Source: Methanobrevibacter sp. (GTDB lineage: Archaea > Methanobacteriota > Methanobacteria > Methanobacteriales > Methanobacteriaceae). From it: 17,981 nucleotides of DNA. The stretch lies in assembly GCA_016838945.1 (NCBI GenBank), contig JADLKP010000022.1, positions 1-17,981 on the forward strand, written 5' to 3'. The notes under the pieces were generated by a model. It saw only the letters and a program-made list of their open reading frames with translations. It was not told the DNA's origin and searched no databases. Positions 1 to 8,799 of the stretch are shown here, one piece after another (the stretch's first letter is position 1; every line of letters begins with the position of its first letter). The translations under genes and the position numbers were made by a program.

Positions 1-35
1 TATAATTATATTATAATTCTAAATTATGATTCAAG

Positions 36-95
36 ATATGATTATCAGATTTATAATTATCAGTTTTATAATTATCAGTTTTATAATTATCAGAT
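36..95. repeat. Four tandem 15-bp AT-rich repeats upstream of secG
   Basis: The unit ttataattatcagtt occurs head to tail at 51-65, 66-80 and 81-95 (the last ending cagat), preceded by a diverged copy at 36-50. The array ends about 60 bp before the secG start and about 30 bp before the AT-rich stretch where a TATA box would sit, so it could be an upstream control element or simply slippage DNA. The left edge of the window cuts off the upstream context. Confidence 0.7.
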
Positions 96-153
96 TGTGA
101 TTTCAAACTTTAAAAAATTTATTAAATTTATTCAATTATTTTAATGTGATATT

Positions 154-315
154 ATGGCAAAGAAAAACGATAAAATCAGCATGCCTATGAGCGGGGCAGG
201 TTTAGTAAGATACTTTGATGACGAAAGTGTAGGTCCAAAAATCGCTCCTGAAATAGTCATCGCTATTACTGTAATCTTAGGAATTTTCTGTTTCATTTTA
301 CAATTCTCTGTATAA
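154..315 (+). CDS. secG: Preprotein translocase subunit SecG (Sec61-beta), 53 aa
   Basis: This is the small tail-anchored beta subunit of the SecYEG/Sec61 protein-conducting channel in the cytoplasmic membrane. The 53-residue product has the family layout. A short basic and polar N-terminus (MAKKNDKISMPMSG) leads into the conserved GAGLVRYFDDE stretch, then a proline-containing turn (GPKIAPE), then one C-terminal transmembrane helix (about residues 34-52, IVIAITVILGIFCFILQFSV). The length is normal for archaeal Sec61-beta. The ATG follows a weak tgtgat ribosome-binding-like sequence at 145-150. It is transcribed in the same direction as polC but separated from it by 346 bp, so it is probably a separate transcript. 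A T9 tract 27 bp after the stop could end transcription. Function is assigned from family resemblance; I am confident in it. Confidence 0.9.
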   Translation: MAKKNDKISMPMSGAGLVRYFDDESVGPKIAPEIVIAITVILGIFCFILQFSV

Positions 316-320
316 AAATT

Positions 321-350
321 TTCTTTTTTATTTTCAAATTCTTTTTTTTT
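321..350 (+). terminator. Oligo-T terminator behind secG
   Basis: Within 35 bp of the secG stop there are successive T-tracts (323-329, 331-334 and a run of nine at 342-350) without a strong hairpin. Archaeal RNA polymerase terminates efficiently on such oligo-T stretches. The rest of the spacer to 610 is AT-rich. I see only a weak 6-bp inverted repeat (ctctta at 480-485 with taagag at 497-502) and no plausible ORF. Confidence 0.5.
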
Positions 351-617
351 ATTTAATAAAATTTAATTCGTATTTATTGAAACAAATTATTGCCCATAAT
401 TTTGTTCAAAACTTTTCTTATAAATTTTCTTAAAATTTTTTTCATGAAAACTTCAATTTTTGATTAGTTTTTAATTGCTCTCTTAATATCTTTAAATAAG
501 AGTATGAATATAATAATATTAAGTGAAAATATTCAAAAATTTTTAATAATTTTCAGATTTTTAAATTAATTAAAATGCTTTAAAAGTAATTTAAACTATT
601 AAAACGATTCAAAACAA

Positions 618-625
618 TTTATATT
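618..625 (+). promoter_or_regulatory. Putative TATA box for polC
   Basis: The sequence tttatatt matches the archaeal box A consensus (TTTATATA-like). At the usual 24-27 bp downstream, transcription would start near 646-650, giving a short leader of about 12-16 nt before the ATG at 662. The motif is seen; the start site is inferred. Confidence 0.45.
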
Positions 626-661
626 AAACACAAAAATACTTGTTAGCTATTAGGGATTATA

Positions 662-3600
662 ATGGATGCTGGAATGGATTATTTTGAAAGATTGGAAAGT
701 GAAACTCTTAAGCTGTATGAGATAGCTAATGAAGCGAGATCAAAAGGGTTTGATGTTGAGCTTGAAACTGAAATTCCATTGGCAAAGGACTTGGCAGAAA
801 GAGTGGAAGGGCTTGTAGGCCCTAAAGGTATTGCTAAGCGTATCAAGGAATTGGAAAATGATATGTCAAGGGAAGAGGTTGCATTTGAAATTGCTGCGGA
901 AATCGCATCTCAGGAATCAAATGAAACCGGTGCCAAATTGGAAGCTGAAAAGCAGGCTTTTGCAGACCAAGGATTAAGAACCGCTTTAGCTATTTTGACA
1001 GAGGGGGTTGTAGCTGCTCCTTTGGAAGGGATTTCTGGAGTAAAGATCAAAGACAATTCTGATGGAACCAAATATGTTGCGGTATACTTTGCAGGGCCTA
1101 TCCGTAGTGCAGGAGGTACTGCAGCTGCATTATCTGTTCTTTTAGGGGATAAGATACGTGTAGCTACCGGCCTTGACATATATAAGCCTACAGATGATGA
1201 GATTGAAAGATATGTGGAAGAAGTGGAGCTTTATGAATCAGAAGTAACTAATTTGCAATACTCTCCAACTCCTGACGAGGTTAGGTTAGCTGCAAGAAGC
1301 ATTCCTGTTGAAGTCAGCGGAGAACCTACAGACCAAGTGGAAGTGTCTCACAGAGACTTGCCTCGTGTAGAAACCAATAACATTAGGGGCGGAGCTCTTC
1401 TTGCGATGGTTGAAGGGGTTATTCAGAAATCCAAAAAGATCTTAAAGTATGCCCACACCCTTAAATTGGACAGTTGGGAATTTTTAGCCGAATATGCTAA
1501 GGGTGTAGGTTCCTCCAGTGAAGAGGAAAGCTCATCTGATGGAGACAGCGAAGAAATCGTCGAAGAGGTCGATGATAACATCATTGATAAGGAGGAGCTG
1601 TTTGAACATTCCAAATATGCTCACGATATTATTGGCGGAAGACCTGTTTTAGGCTATCCTTCTGAAAAGGGAGGGTTCCGTCTCAGATATGGTCGTTCAA
1701 GAAATACCGGACTTGCAACAATGGGTGTTCACCCTGCTACAATGGAATTGTTGGAATTTTTGGCTGTAGGTACGCAATTGAAAATCGAAAGGCCTGGAAA
1801 GGGTAACTGTGTAGTTCCTGTAGACTCAATAGAAGGACCTACAGTAAAGCTGAAATCCGGTGAAGTTCGCAGATTGGATTCCATTGAAGATGCAAGAAAG
1901 GTCAAGGGAAAAGTTGTTGAGATTCTTTTCTTGGGAGACATGCTAGTTGCATTCGGTGAATTCTTAAGAAACAACCAGCCTATGCTAGGTGCTTGCTGGT
2001 GTGAGGAATGGTGGATTGAAACAATAAGGAATTCAGAAAAATATCAATCATTCTCAGATGAAGAGAAGGAAGCATTTGATTTGGAATCATTGCAAACCAA
2101 GAAATTCACCGTTGAAGAGGCATTTAAAATCACTGAAGAGTTCAATGTTCCTCTCCATCCTGAATACACTTATTATTATAATGACATTTCCATCAAGGAT
2201 TTGGTTGACCTAAGCCAGTGGCTGGATACCCAAAGGGACTATTTGGAAACTGGCTATCTGAATGGCGAAGACTTGGAGCTTGATTTGTCCTATCAAAAAA
2301 GGATTCTTGAAGTTATGGGTCTTCCTCATAAATTGCTTGATGGGAAGGTCATCATTGAAAAGAATTATGCTTATGCATTGCTCAAAACCATAAATGGGGA
2401 TTATTCAAAATATCTCGCTGACGAGTATTATAAGATGAAAGTCGTTGACATCATCAATGAAAGCATCGATTTTGAGATTAAGGATAAGGCTCCATGCTAT
2501 ATAGGTACACGGGTGGGAAGGCCTGAAAAATCAAAAGAAAGATTGATGAGGCCGGCTCCTCATGTGCTTTTCCCTATAGGCAATAATGGTGGAAGCAGAC
2601 GTTTGGTTGCAGAAGCTGCCAAAAAGAAAAAGATTAAGGTGGAGTTTGCAAGAAGGGAATGTACCAATCCTGACTGCAGATTAACCTCATTCCAATCCAT
2701 TTGTCCGCATTGCGGATCTCCTACTGTTATAGGCAAATCAGGTCAAAAGGATATTAACTTGGCTCATATGCTTTCCAAGGCATCCAATAATGTAAGTGTT
2801 CGTAAGGTTGATGAGGTCAAGGGAGTTGTTGGGCTGATTTCTGAAGACAAGTTACCAGAACCTTTGGAAAAAGGTATCCTAAGAGCAAAAAATGAGGTAT
2901 TCACATTTAAGGAAGGTACCATTCGTCATGACTCTACAGATTTGCCTCTCACTCACTTCATTCCAAGTGAAATTGGGGTAACTGTTCCTAAGCTATTGGA
3001 AATGGGATACACTAAGGACTGTTACGGTCAGGATATAGTTAGCGAGGACCAAATCATTGAACTTAAGGTTCAGGATATTGTAGTTTCAGACAATTGCGGC
3101 GAATATCTTGTAGGTGTAGCCAATTTTGTAGATGACCTTTTGGAAAGGTATTACGGAATGGAAAGGTTCTACAATGTTAGGGACAAATATGATTTGATTG
3201 GACATCTCATTGCTGGTCTTGCTCCCCACACTTCTGCAGGGGTATTAGGCCGTATTGTAGGATTTACAAAGGCATTGGGCTGTTATGCGCACCCTTACTT
3301 CCACTCTGCAAAAAGGAGAAACTGTGACAGTGATGAAGATTCTGTCCTTCTGTTGCTTGATGCATTGATCAATTTCTCCAAATCCTACTTGCCGAGCACT
3401 CGTGGAGGAAGTATGGATGCTCCTTTGGTTTTATCCACTCGTATAGACCCAGAGGAGATAGACGATGAATCCCACAACCTGGACATATTTGAAAGATTCC
3501 CATTGGAATTCTTTGAAAGGTCTCAAGAACCTTTGAAACCTGCTGAAATGCTGGATTTGATTGACAATGTAGCAAAGCATTTAGGTACAGACAGACAGTA

Positions 3601-4078
3601 TCATGACCTGATGTTTTCCCATCACACCTCAAATATCCATGCAGGACCTAAAGTCTGCCTATATAAACGTTTAGGTTCAATGAAAGAGAAGGTGGAAGCT
3701 CAAATTCATTTGGCAGAACTTATTAGGGCAGTAGATCAAAGGGGAGTTGTTGAAGGTGTGTTGTCTTCTCACTTCTTGCCGGATATCATGGGAAACTCAA
3801 GGGCTTTCTCCAAGCAGAAGGTCAGATGTCCTAAATGTGGTGCCAAGTATAGGAGAATGCCGCTTACAGGTAAATGCAAATGTGGTGGAGACTTGATTCT
3901 CAGCGTATCCAAAGGGTCTGTTGTGAAATATCTTGAAATTTCTCAGAACCTAGTAAACAGATACCCAGTATCACACTATCTTGAGCAAAGACTGGAAATT
4001 CAGGAATTTGGTATCAATTCATTGTTTGAAAGTGATAAATCCAAACAAAGTTCATTGGATGTTTTCTTTGGAAAATAA
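662..4078 (+). CDS. polC: DNA polymerase D (Pol II) large subunit DP2
   Basis: This is the catalytic large subunit of the euryarchaeal family D replicative DNA polymerase, which works with the exonuclease subunit DP1 (not in this window) and PCNA. The 1138-residue product is full length, with no intein. Visible landmarks are the conserved N-terminal EIPLAKDLAERVEGLVGP segment, a zinc module at C667, C672, C681 and C684 (CTNPDC...CPHC), and the catalytic acidic motif RRNCDSDED with D889 and D891. Those two correspond to the metal-binding aspartates of the NCDGDED motif in Pyrococcus DP2. A second zinc module lies at C1056, C1059, C1072 and C1074. The extreme C-terminus has a canonical PCNA-interacting box, QSSLDVFF (1129-1136). 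A Ser/Asp/Glu-rich low-complexity stretch (about 281-308) looks like a flexible linker. The ATG at 662 is 6 nt behind tagggat, and an in-frame ATG at 674 is an alternative start. The gene stands alone, with long spacers on both sides. Confidence 0.97.
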   Translation: MDAGMDYFERLESETLKLYEIANEARSKGFDVELETEIPLAKDLAERVEGLVGPKGIAKRIKELENDMSREEVAFEIAAEIASQESNETGAKLEAEKQAFADQGLRTALAILTEGVVAAPLEGISGVKIKDNSDGTKYVAVYFAGPIRSAGGTAAALSVLLGDKIRVATGLDIYKPTDDEIERYVEEVELYESEVTNLQYSPTPDEVRLAARSIPVEVSGEPTDQVEVSHRDLPRVETNNIRGGALLAMVEGVIQKSKKILKYAHTLKLDSWEFLAEYAKGVGSSSEEESSSDGDSEEIVEEVDDNIIDKEELFEHSKYAHDIIGGRPVLGYPSEKGGFRLRYGRSRNTGLATMGVHPATMELLEFLAVGTQLKIERPGKGNCVVPVDSIEGPTVKLKSGEVRRLDSIEDARKVKGKVVEILFLGDMLVAFGEFLRNNQPMLGACWCEEWWIETIRNSEKYQSFSDEEKEAFDLESLQTKKFTVEEAFKITEEFNVPLHPEYTYYYNDISIKDLVDLSQWLDTQRDYLETGYLNGEDLELDLSYQKRILEVMGLPHKLLDGKVIIEKNYAYALLKTINGDYSKYLADEYYKMKVVDIINESIDFEIKDKAPCYIGTRVGRPEKSKERLMRPAPHVLFPIGNNGGSRRLVAEAAKKKKIKVEFARRECTNPDCRLTSFQSICPHCGSPTVIGKSGQKDINLAHMLSKASNNVSVRKVDEVKGVVGLISEDKLPEPLEKGILRAKNEVFTFKEGTIRHDSTDLPLTHFIPSEIGVTVPKLLEMGYTKDCYGQDIVSEDQIIELKVQDIVVSDNCGEYLVGVANFVDDLLERYYGMERFYNVRDKYDLIGHLIAGLAPHTSAGVLGRIVGFTKALGCYAHPYFHSAKRRNCDSDEDSVLLLLDALINFSKSYLPSTRGGSMDAPLVLSTRIDPEEIDDESHNLDIFERFPLEFFERSQEPLKPAEMLDLIDNVAKHLGTDRQYHDLMFSHHTSNIHAGPKVCLYKRLGSMKEKVEAQIHLAELIRAVDQRGVVEGVLSSHFLPDIMGNSRAFSKQKVRCPKCGAKYRRMPLTGKCKCGGDLILSVSKGSVVKYLEISQNLVNRYPVSHYLEQRLEIQEFGINSLFESDKSKQSSLDVFFGK

Positions 4079-4127
4079 TTGTTTTGCATAATCACAATTG
4101 GACAATAATTCTTATTGGATTCTTTAT

Positions 4128-4147
4128 ATCCTTTTTTATTAAAGGAT
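4128..4147 (+). terminator. Hairpin terminator behind polC
   Basis: A 7-bp perfect stem (atccttt at 4128-4134, aaaggat at 4141-4147) with a T-rich 6-nt loop lies 50 bp behind the polC stop and is followed by T-rich sequence. It is a plausible weak transcription terminator. Confidence 0.4.
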
Positions 4148-4235
4148 TCTCCTTCATTTTGATTTTTATGAAGTTTTAAGTATTTTTCATAGTCGTAATT
4201 GTTATTGCAAATATTGTTCGTATCAAAACGAATGA

Positions 4236-4243
4236 TTTATATA
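4236..4243 (+). promoter_or_regulatory. Consensus TATA box upstream of nrdD
   Basis: tttatata is a perfect archaeal box A. It is immediately preceded by the inverted repeat ttcgt (4217-4221) / acgaa (4228-4232), which overlaps the BRE position. Transcription starting near 4262-4268 would give an unusually long nrdD leader of about 205 nt. A second, weaker candidate (ttttataat, about 4430-4438) lies close to the ribosome binding site. Confidence 0.5.
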
Positions 4244-4270
4244 CATCTTATGACATATATTATTTCGTGA

Positions 4271-4308
4271 AGTAACTAACCTTTTGTATAGTTACTAACT
4301 TTCGTATT
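4271..4308 (+). promoter_or_regulatory. Tandem and inverted repeat just downstream of the nrdD promoter
   Basis: Two adjacent imperfect 19-bp units begin agtaactaac (4271) and agttactaac (4290). Within them agtaacta (4271-4278) and tagttact (4289-4296) are a perfect 8-bp inverted repeat with a 10-nt spacer. They sit just after the predicted transcription start, where a repressor site or a leader RNA hairpin would be expected. The regulator is unknown. Confidence 0.35.
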
Positions 4309-4470
4309 ATATCGAACTGATATTATACATGTAAAAACATAATATTTAGTAATCAATGAAAGTTTATCTAAAACTTTTTAACTTATGATTATTGATTATT
4401 TACTTTTAATTAAGTGCTTATAGGCTCTGATTTTATAATTTGGGCCTGTGGGATTTTTAGAGGTGTTAAA

Positions 4471-6783
4471 GTGGAAAAAGTAGAAAATATTGAAAAGGAT
4501 ATTCAAAGGGCAAAGATCACCGTTAAAAAGAACAACGGTGTATGTGAGCCATTCAGTTATGAAAAATTGTTGAAATCTTTAGTTATGGTGGAAGCTCCTA
4601 TAGCGGAATATGAAAAGATCATTGCAAGCGTTGCAGAAAACCTATACGATGGAATCACCACTAAAGAAATCAAAAAAATTGTTTACGAATGTTTAGAGGA
4701 TATGGACTCTGAAGCAGCTAACAAATACTTAGCTAAAACTACCTTAAAAGTACGTTCTTCAAGAGATAAAATTGAACCATTCGACATGGCAAAAATTGCA
4801 AGTACCTTAGTAGAGGAAACAGGTGCTTCCCAAGAAACCGCTTTTGAAATTGCTACTGAAGTTTGGAAAGAACTCAAAAAGCTCAATGTCGAATATCTTA
4901 CCGCTCCAATGATTAGGGAAATCGTAAACACAAAACTTGTGGAATACGGATTGGAAGATTTAAGAAGCAGATACACTCGTTTAGGTATTCCTGTTTACAA
5001 CATCACTTCCTTAATTGAAAACGGTTCAAGAGACAATGCAAACATGATGCATAACCCTGAATCCATTCATAAATATGTTGCTGATGAAGCATTAAAACAA
5101 TATGCACTCTTACACATGTTGCCAGCTCACTTAGCTGATGCGCATATGTCTGGTGACATTCACATTCACGATTTGGAATTCTTCGCTGGAAGACCATTGA
5201 ACTGTCTCCAACATGATATAAGGGCATTCATCAAATATGGTCTTAAAGTGGACGGTACTGGAGACCACACTTCAGTTGCTGCACCTCCTTCCCATATGGA
5301 AACCTTGATGAACCATACTGGAGAAATCATGTTGGCAGCACAGCAAAACATGTCTGGTGGACAAGCTATGTCCCTCTGGAACGTATTTGTTGCACCATTT
5401 GCAACCGGCAGAAGCTATGATGAAGTAAAACAATCCATTCAAATGTTGGTCTACAACTTGAACATGGCTTATGCTGCAAGAGGTTCCCAAGTTCCATTCA
5501 CAAGTATGCAATTAGAATTTGGAGTTCCAAAATTCTTACAGGATGTAACTGCATATGGTCCAAAAGGGGAAGTTGTAGGAACTTACAGTGACTTTGAAGA
5601 TGAAACCAGAATGATTCAAAAGGCATTTACCGAAATCTTGCTTGAAGGAGATTCAGAAGGCAAGCCTCACTTATTCCCAAATACCATTTACACATTACGT
5701 GAAGAGACCTTAAAAGGCGACTATGATGATGACATCCGTTTAGTTCACGAACTTTCCGCAAAATACGGATCATCCTACTTCGTAAACATGTTGCCTAAAT
5801 ACAGAGGTCAAATGGCTAACTATATGGGTTGCAGAACCTGTCTCCAAGACACCTGGACCGGTGACTGGGAACAAGACTGTTTAAGAACAGGTAACTTAGC
5901 TTACGTAACCTTAAACTTACCAAGAATCGGATACCAATCCAGAGATGAAAATGACGTATTCGAATACTTGGACAACTACATGGACCTCGCTGTTGAAACA
6001 TTGATGATTCGAAGAAACCAAGGTCTCAATTGCTTAAACAACTTTGATATCTTACCGTTCCTAAACCAAAAAGTTGATGGTGAGACATATTACAGAATCC
6101 AAAACTCAACCTTGTCATTCGGTTTCTGTGGTCTTAATGAAATGTTGCTTGCATTATTCGGTGAAGGCATCGACAACCCTGATGCAAACAAATTCGGTAT
6201 CAAATGTTTAGAATACATCAATGCAAGAGCAAAAGCTTTACAAGAAGAAACTGGACTCAGATGGTCTGTATTGCAAACTCCTGCTGAATCCACTGCATAC
6301 AGATTTGCTACATTAGATAAAGAGCAATTCGGAGATAAAGCAATCTTACAAGGTGACAACGGAGCTAACTACTACACTAACTCCTCACACGTACCTGTAA
6401 ACAGTGACATTTCATTTGCAGACAAAGTTAAGATTGAAGGCCAATACCACAAATTAACTCCTGGTGGACACATCTTCCATGCATTCATGGGAGAATCCTA
6501 CTCAGATCCTGATGCATTAATGAGCTTAACCAATAAGATTGCAAGAAAATCCGACATTGGTTTCTGGGCTTACAGTTCAGCATTCAGTTTCTGCTTAAAC
6601 TGTAAAACATTAATGAAAGGATTAAGCAACAAATGTCCTTCCTGTGGTGAAACTGCTGATGTAGAATGGTATGACAGAATTACCGGTTACGTACAACAAG
6701 TAGGTCATGCTAAATCTGCAAACGGTGGTTGGAATGCAGGTAAACGTCAAGAATTAATCGACAGACGTAGATTTGAACAATAA
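4471..6783 (+). CDS. nrdD: Anaerobic ribonucleoside-triphosphate reductase (class III, NrdD)
   Basis: This oxygen-sensitive glycyl radical enzyme reduces ribonucleoside triphosphates to dNTPs for DNA synthesis. From the GTG at 4471 the product is 770 aa. Its N-terminus appears to carry two consecutive ATP-cone allosteric modules (about residues 15-92 and 93-175). The catalytic barrel follows, with the GRPLNCLQHD motif (C245) and the radical-carrying cysteine in NYMGCRTCL (C454). A C-terminal zinc module uses C708, C711, C722 and C725, and the glycyl radical motif RITGY (G739) precedes WNAGKRQEL. The start is chosen because agaggtg lies 5 nt upstream. An in-frame GTG at 4414 would add 19 residues but has no ribosome binding site. 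The activating enzyme NrdG is not adjacent and must be encoded elsewhere. The long leader suggests regulated expression. Family assignment is secure; the two-cone reading is by eye. Confidence 0.96.
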   Translation: MEKVENIEKDIQRAKITVKKNNGVCEPFSYEKLLKSLVMVEAPIAEYEKIIASVAENLYDGITTKEIKKIVYECLEDMDSEAANKYLAKTTLKVRSSRDKIEPFDMAKIASTLVEETGASQETAFEIATEVWKELKKLNVEYLTAPMIREIVNTKLVEYGLEDLRSRYTRLGIPVYNITSLIENGSRDNANMMHNPESIHKYVADEALKQYALLHMLPAHLADAHMSGDIHIHDLEFFAGRPLNCLQHDIRAFIKYGLKVDGTGDHTSVAAPPSHMETLMNHTGEIMLAAQQNMSGGQAMSLWNVFVAPFATGRSYDEVKQSIQMLVYNLNMAYAARGSQVPFTSMQLEFGVPKFLQDVTAYGPKGEVVGTYSDFEDETRMIQKAFTEILLEGDSEGKPHLFPNTIYTLREETLKGDYDDDIRLVHELSAKYGSSYFVNMLPKYRGQMANYMGCRTCLQDTWTGDWEQDCLRTGNLAYVTLNLPRIGYQSRDENDVFEYLDNYMDLAVETLMIRRNQGLNCLNNFDILPFLNQKVDGETYYRIQNSTLSFGFCGLNEMLLALFGEGIDNPDANKFGIKCLEYINARAKALQEETGLRWSVLQTPAESTAYRFATLDKEQFGDKAILQGDNGANYYTNSSHVPVNSDISFADKVKIEGQYHKLTPGGHIFHAFMGESYSDPDALMSLTNKIARKSDIGFWAYSSAFSFCLNCKTLMKGLSNKCPSCGETADVEWYDRITGYVQQVGHAKSANGGWNAGKRQELIDRRRFEQ

Positions 6784-6851
6784 GTTCAATCTACTTTTAT
6801 CTTGTTGATTGATCATTGAAAAAGTTTAATTTAATTTATTAATTAATTTTC

Positions 6852-6957
6852 ATAGGCATTGTTTTTTGCCTATTATTTTGAAATTTTATTTTGAAATTAA
6901 TTATATAGAGTTTGACTCTATTTTTCCACTTGATAGGGTTCTTTTCAAGAATCCTAT
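6852..6957 (+). terminator. Cluster of three hairpins behind nrdD
   Basis: Three stem-loops follow in series. The first pairs ataggca (6852-6858) with tgcctat (6867-6873). The second pairs atagagt (6905-6911) with actctat (6915-6921) around a ttg loop and runs into TTTTT. The third is an 11-bp stem (6933-6943 with 6947-6957, one G-T pair) around a ttc loop. The first two resemble terminators. The remaining spacer to 7200 is AT-rich; TATA-like stretches (for example around 7051-7065 and 7141-7150) could serve lysS, but none stands out. Confidence 0.45.
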
Positions 6958-7210
6958 TTACATCCTTTAATTGCTATTTTTTATAATTTTTAATTTCAAT
7001 TTTATCATTTTCCAGATTTTTCTTGCTTTCGCAATTAATTTTTTATAAGATGATAATAAAAATATATAATATAATAAATTATTAAGATATTTAAATTAAA
7101 TTAATATCAGATTTATACTAATTTATTACTTAATCATTGCTTTCATATATGGTTTGGAATATTGAACTTATTAAATTGAAAGCAGCTTTTATAATTATTA
7201 TGGTGAAACG

Positions 7211-8797
7211 ATGAAACATTGGATTGAAAGAATCGCTGATGAATTAAATGAAATGGATGTAGAAAAACATGTCATAGCAAGTGGTACATCTATATCAGGT
7301 TCTATACATATTGGAAATTCTTGTGACGTATTCATTGCAAACGCAATTGGAAAAGCATTACGTGAATTAGGAAATGATGCAGAAACAATTTGGATTGCAG
7401 ATGACCATGACCCACTTAGAAAAGTTCCATTCCCACTTCCTGAATCTTATGACCAATACTTAGGTATGCCATACTCTATGATTCCATGCCCTGAAGGATG
7501 TTGTAAAAACTTTGTAGAACACTTTGAAAAACCTTTATTCAAAGTTCTTGATGCTTATGGTATTGAAATTACTCCTAAATCTGGTTTTGACATGTATAAG
7601 GATGGATCCTATCTTGAATCAATCAGATTATCCCTTGAAAAGCACAATGAAATCAAAGCCATTTTTGACCAATACAGAAGAGAGCCACTCGCAGACCACT
7701 GGTTGCCATACAACCCAATCTGTGAAAAATGTGGAAGAGTAAACACCACCGAAGCATATGACTTCGATGGAGACATTGTAAAATACAGATGTGAATGTGG
7801 CCACGATGGTGAGATGGACATCAAATCAGGTAACGGCAAACTTACATGGAGAGTTGAATGGGCAGCAAGATGGAAAATCTTTGGAACCACTTGCGAACCC
7901 TTTGGAAAAGACCATGCAGCAGCTGGTGGGTCCTATGATGTAAGTAGCGTAATCTCTGAAGAGATCTTTGATTATCCGGCACCATATCCAGTTCCATACG
8001 AATGGATTACATTAGATGGTGAAGCAATGAGCAAATCTCATGGTGTATTCTTCACTCCAGAACAATGGTTGGAAATCGGACCTGCAGAAAGTCTTAACTA
8101 TTACTTGTTCAGAAGCAAACCTATGAAATCCAAAGACTTCTCTCCAAAAATGCCGTGGCTAGACTTTATGGACACCTTTGATAAGGTGGAAAGGGTATTC
8201 TACGATGAAGAGGAAGCTCCATCTGAAAAAGAAGGCAAAAAGTTCAAAAGCATCTATAAGATGGCTCAAATCAAAGAGGATTCCCCATTGCCACTGCGAC
8301 CTCCTTTCAGATTCTTGGTTAATGCTTATCAGATTGTTGGAGAAAAGGACCTTGAAAAGATCTTTGACATCTTGAAAAGGAATTCTCAACTCACCAAAAG
8401 CTTTGAGGATAAGGAATTCGCTGACTTAACCGAACTTGAATTGGAACAATACAGTGAAAGGGTAGACAATGTAATCGCTTGGTTAGACAAATATGCTCCT
8501 AAATTCGTCAAGTTCCAAGTTCAATATGATTCCATTCCTAAATTGCCACTTCCAGATGATCAAGTTGCATTCCTAAAGGATTTGGCTGACTTGATGGAAG
8601 AAAAAGAGTTCTCATCTGCTGAAGAATTGCATGATGCTATGTATATGGTTTTAGAAAGCCATGGATTAAAACCACAAAAGGCTTTCCAAGCTATTTACAA
8701 AATGATTCTTGGTCAAAAGCAAGGACCAAGAGCAGCTTCATTCTTGCTCTCATTAGATAAGGACTTTGTGGTTAAGAGGTTAAGACAAGAGGCATAA
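7211..8797 (+). CDS. lysS: Lysyl-tRNA synthetase, class I
   Basis: This enzyme charges tRNA-Lys with lysine using ATP. It is the class I form found in most euryarchaea, unrelated to the class II LysRS of most bacteria. The 528-residue product shows the class I signatures. GSIHIGN (residues 30-36) is the HIGH motif, and EAMSKS (271-276) is the KMSKS loop. The conserved DDHDPLRK segment (about 64-71) follows the nucleotide-binding core. A zinc-binding insertion is seen as C171, C174, C194 and C196 (CEKC...CEC). The C-terminal half is helical and should bind the anticodon. The length is typical of archaeal class I LysRS. A good ribosome binding site (ggtga, 7202-7206) lies 4 nt before the ATG. 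It is preceded by a 427-bp spacer and followed after 2 nt by a structured two-hairpin element. Assignment is secure. Confidence 0.97.
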   Translation: MKHWIERIADELNEMDVEKHVIASGTSISGSIHIGNSCDVFIANAIGKALRELGNDAETIWIADDHDPLRKVPFPLPESYDQYLGMPYSMIPCPEGCCKNFVEHFEKPLFKVLDAYGIEITPKSGFDMYKDGSYLESIRLSLEKHNEIKAIFDQYRREPLADHWLPYNPICEKCGRVNTTEAYDFDGDIVKYRCECGHDGEMDIKSGNGKLTWRVEWAARWKIFGTTCEPFGKDHAAAGGSYDVSSVISEEIFDYPAPYPVPYEWITLDGEAMSKSHGVFFTPEQWLEIGPAESLNYYLFRSKPMKSKDFSPKMPWLDFMDTFDKVERVFYDEEEAPSEKEGKKFKSIYKMAQIKEDSPLPLRPPFRFLVNAYQIVGEKDLEKIFDILKRNSQLTKSFEDKEFADLTELELEQYSERVDNVIAWLDKYAPKFVKFQVQYDSIPKLPLPDDQVAFLKDLADLMEEKEFSSAEELHDAMYMVLESHGLKPQKAFQAIYKMILGQKQGPRAASFLLSLDKDFVVKRLRQEA

Positions 8798-8799
8798 AC

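Noticed and set aside
36..95. Short tandem repeats considered as a CRISPR remnant
   Set aside because: The units are contiguous 15-mers without spacers and there are no cas genes nearby.
4414..4470. Upstream GTG extension of nrdD
   Set aside because: No ribosome binding site before 4414, and the added residues are not ATP-cone-like, whereas GTG 4471 has agaggtg at good spacing.
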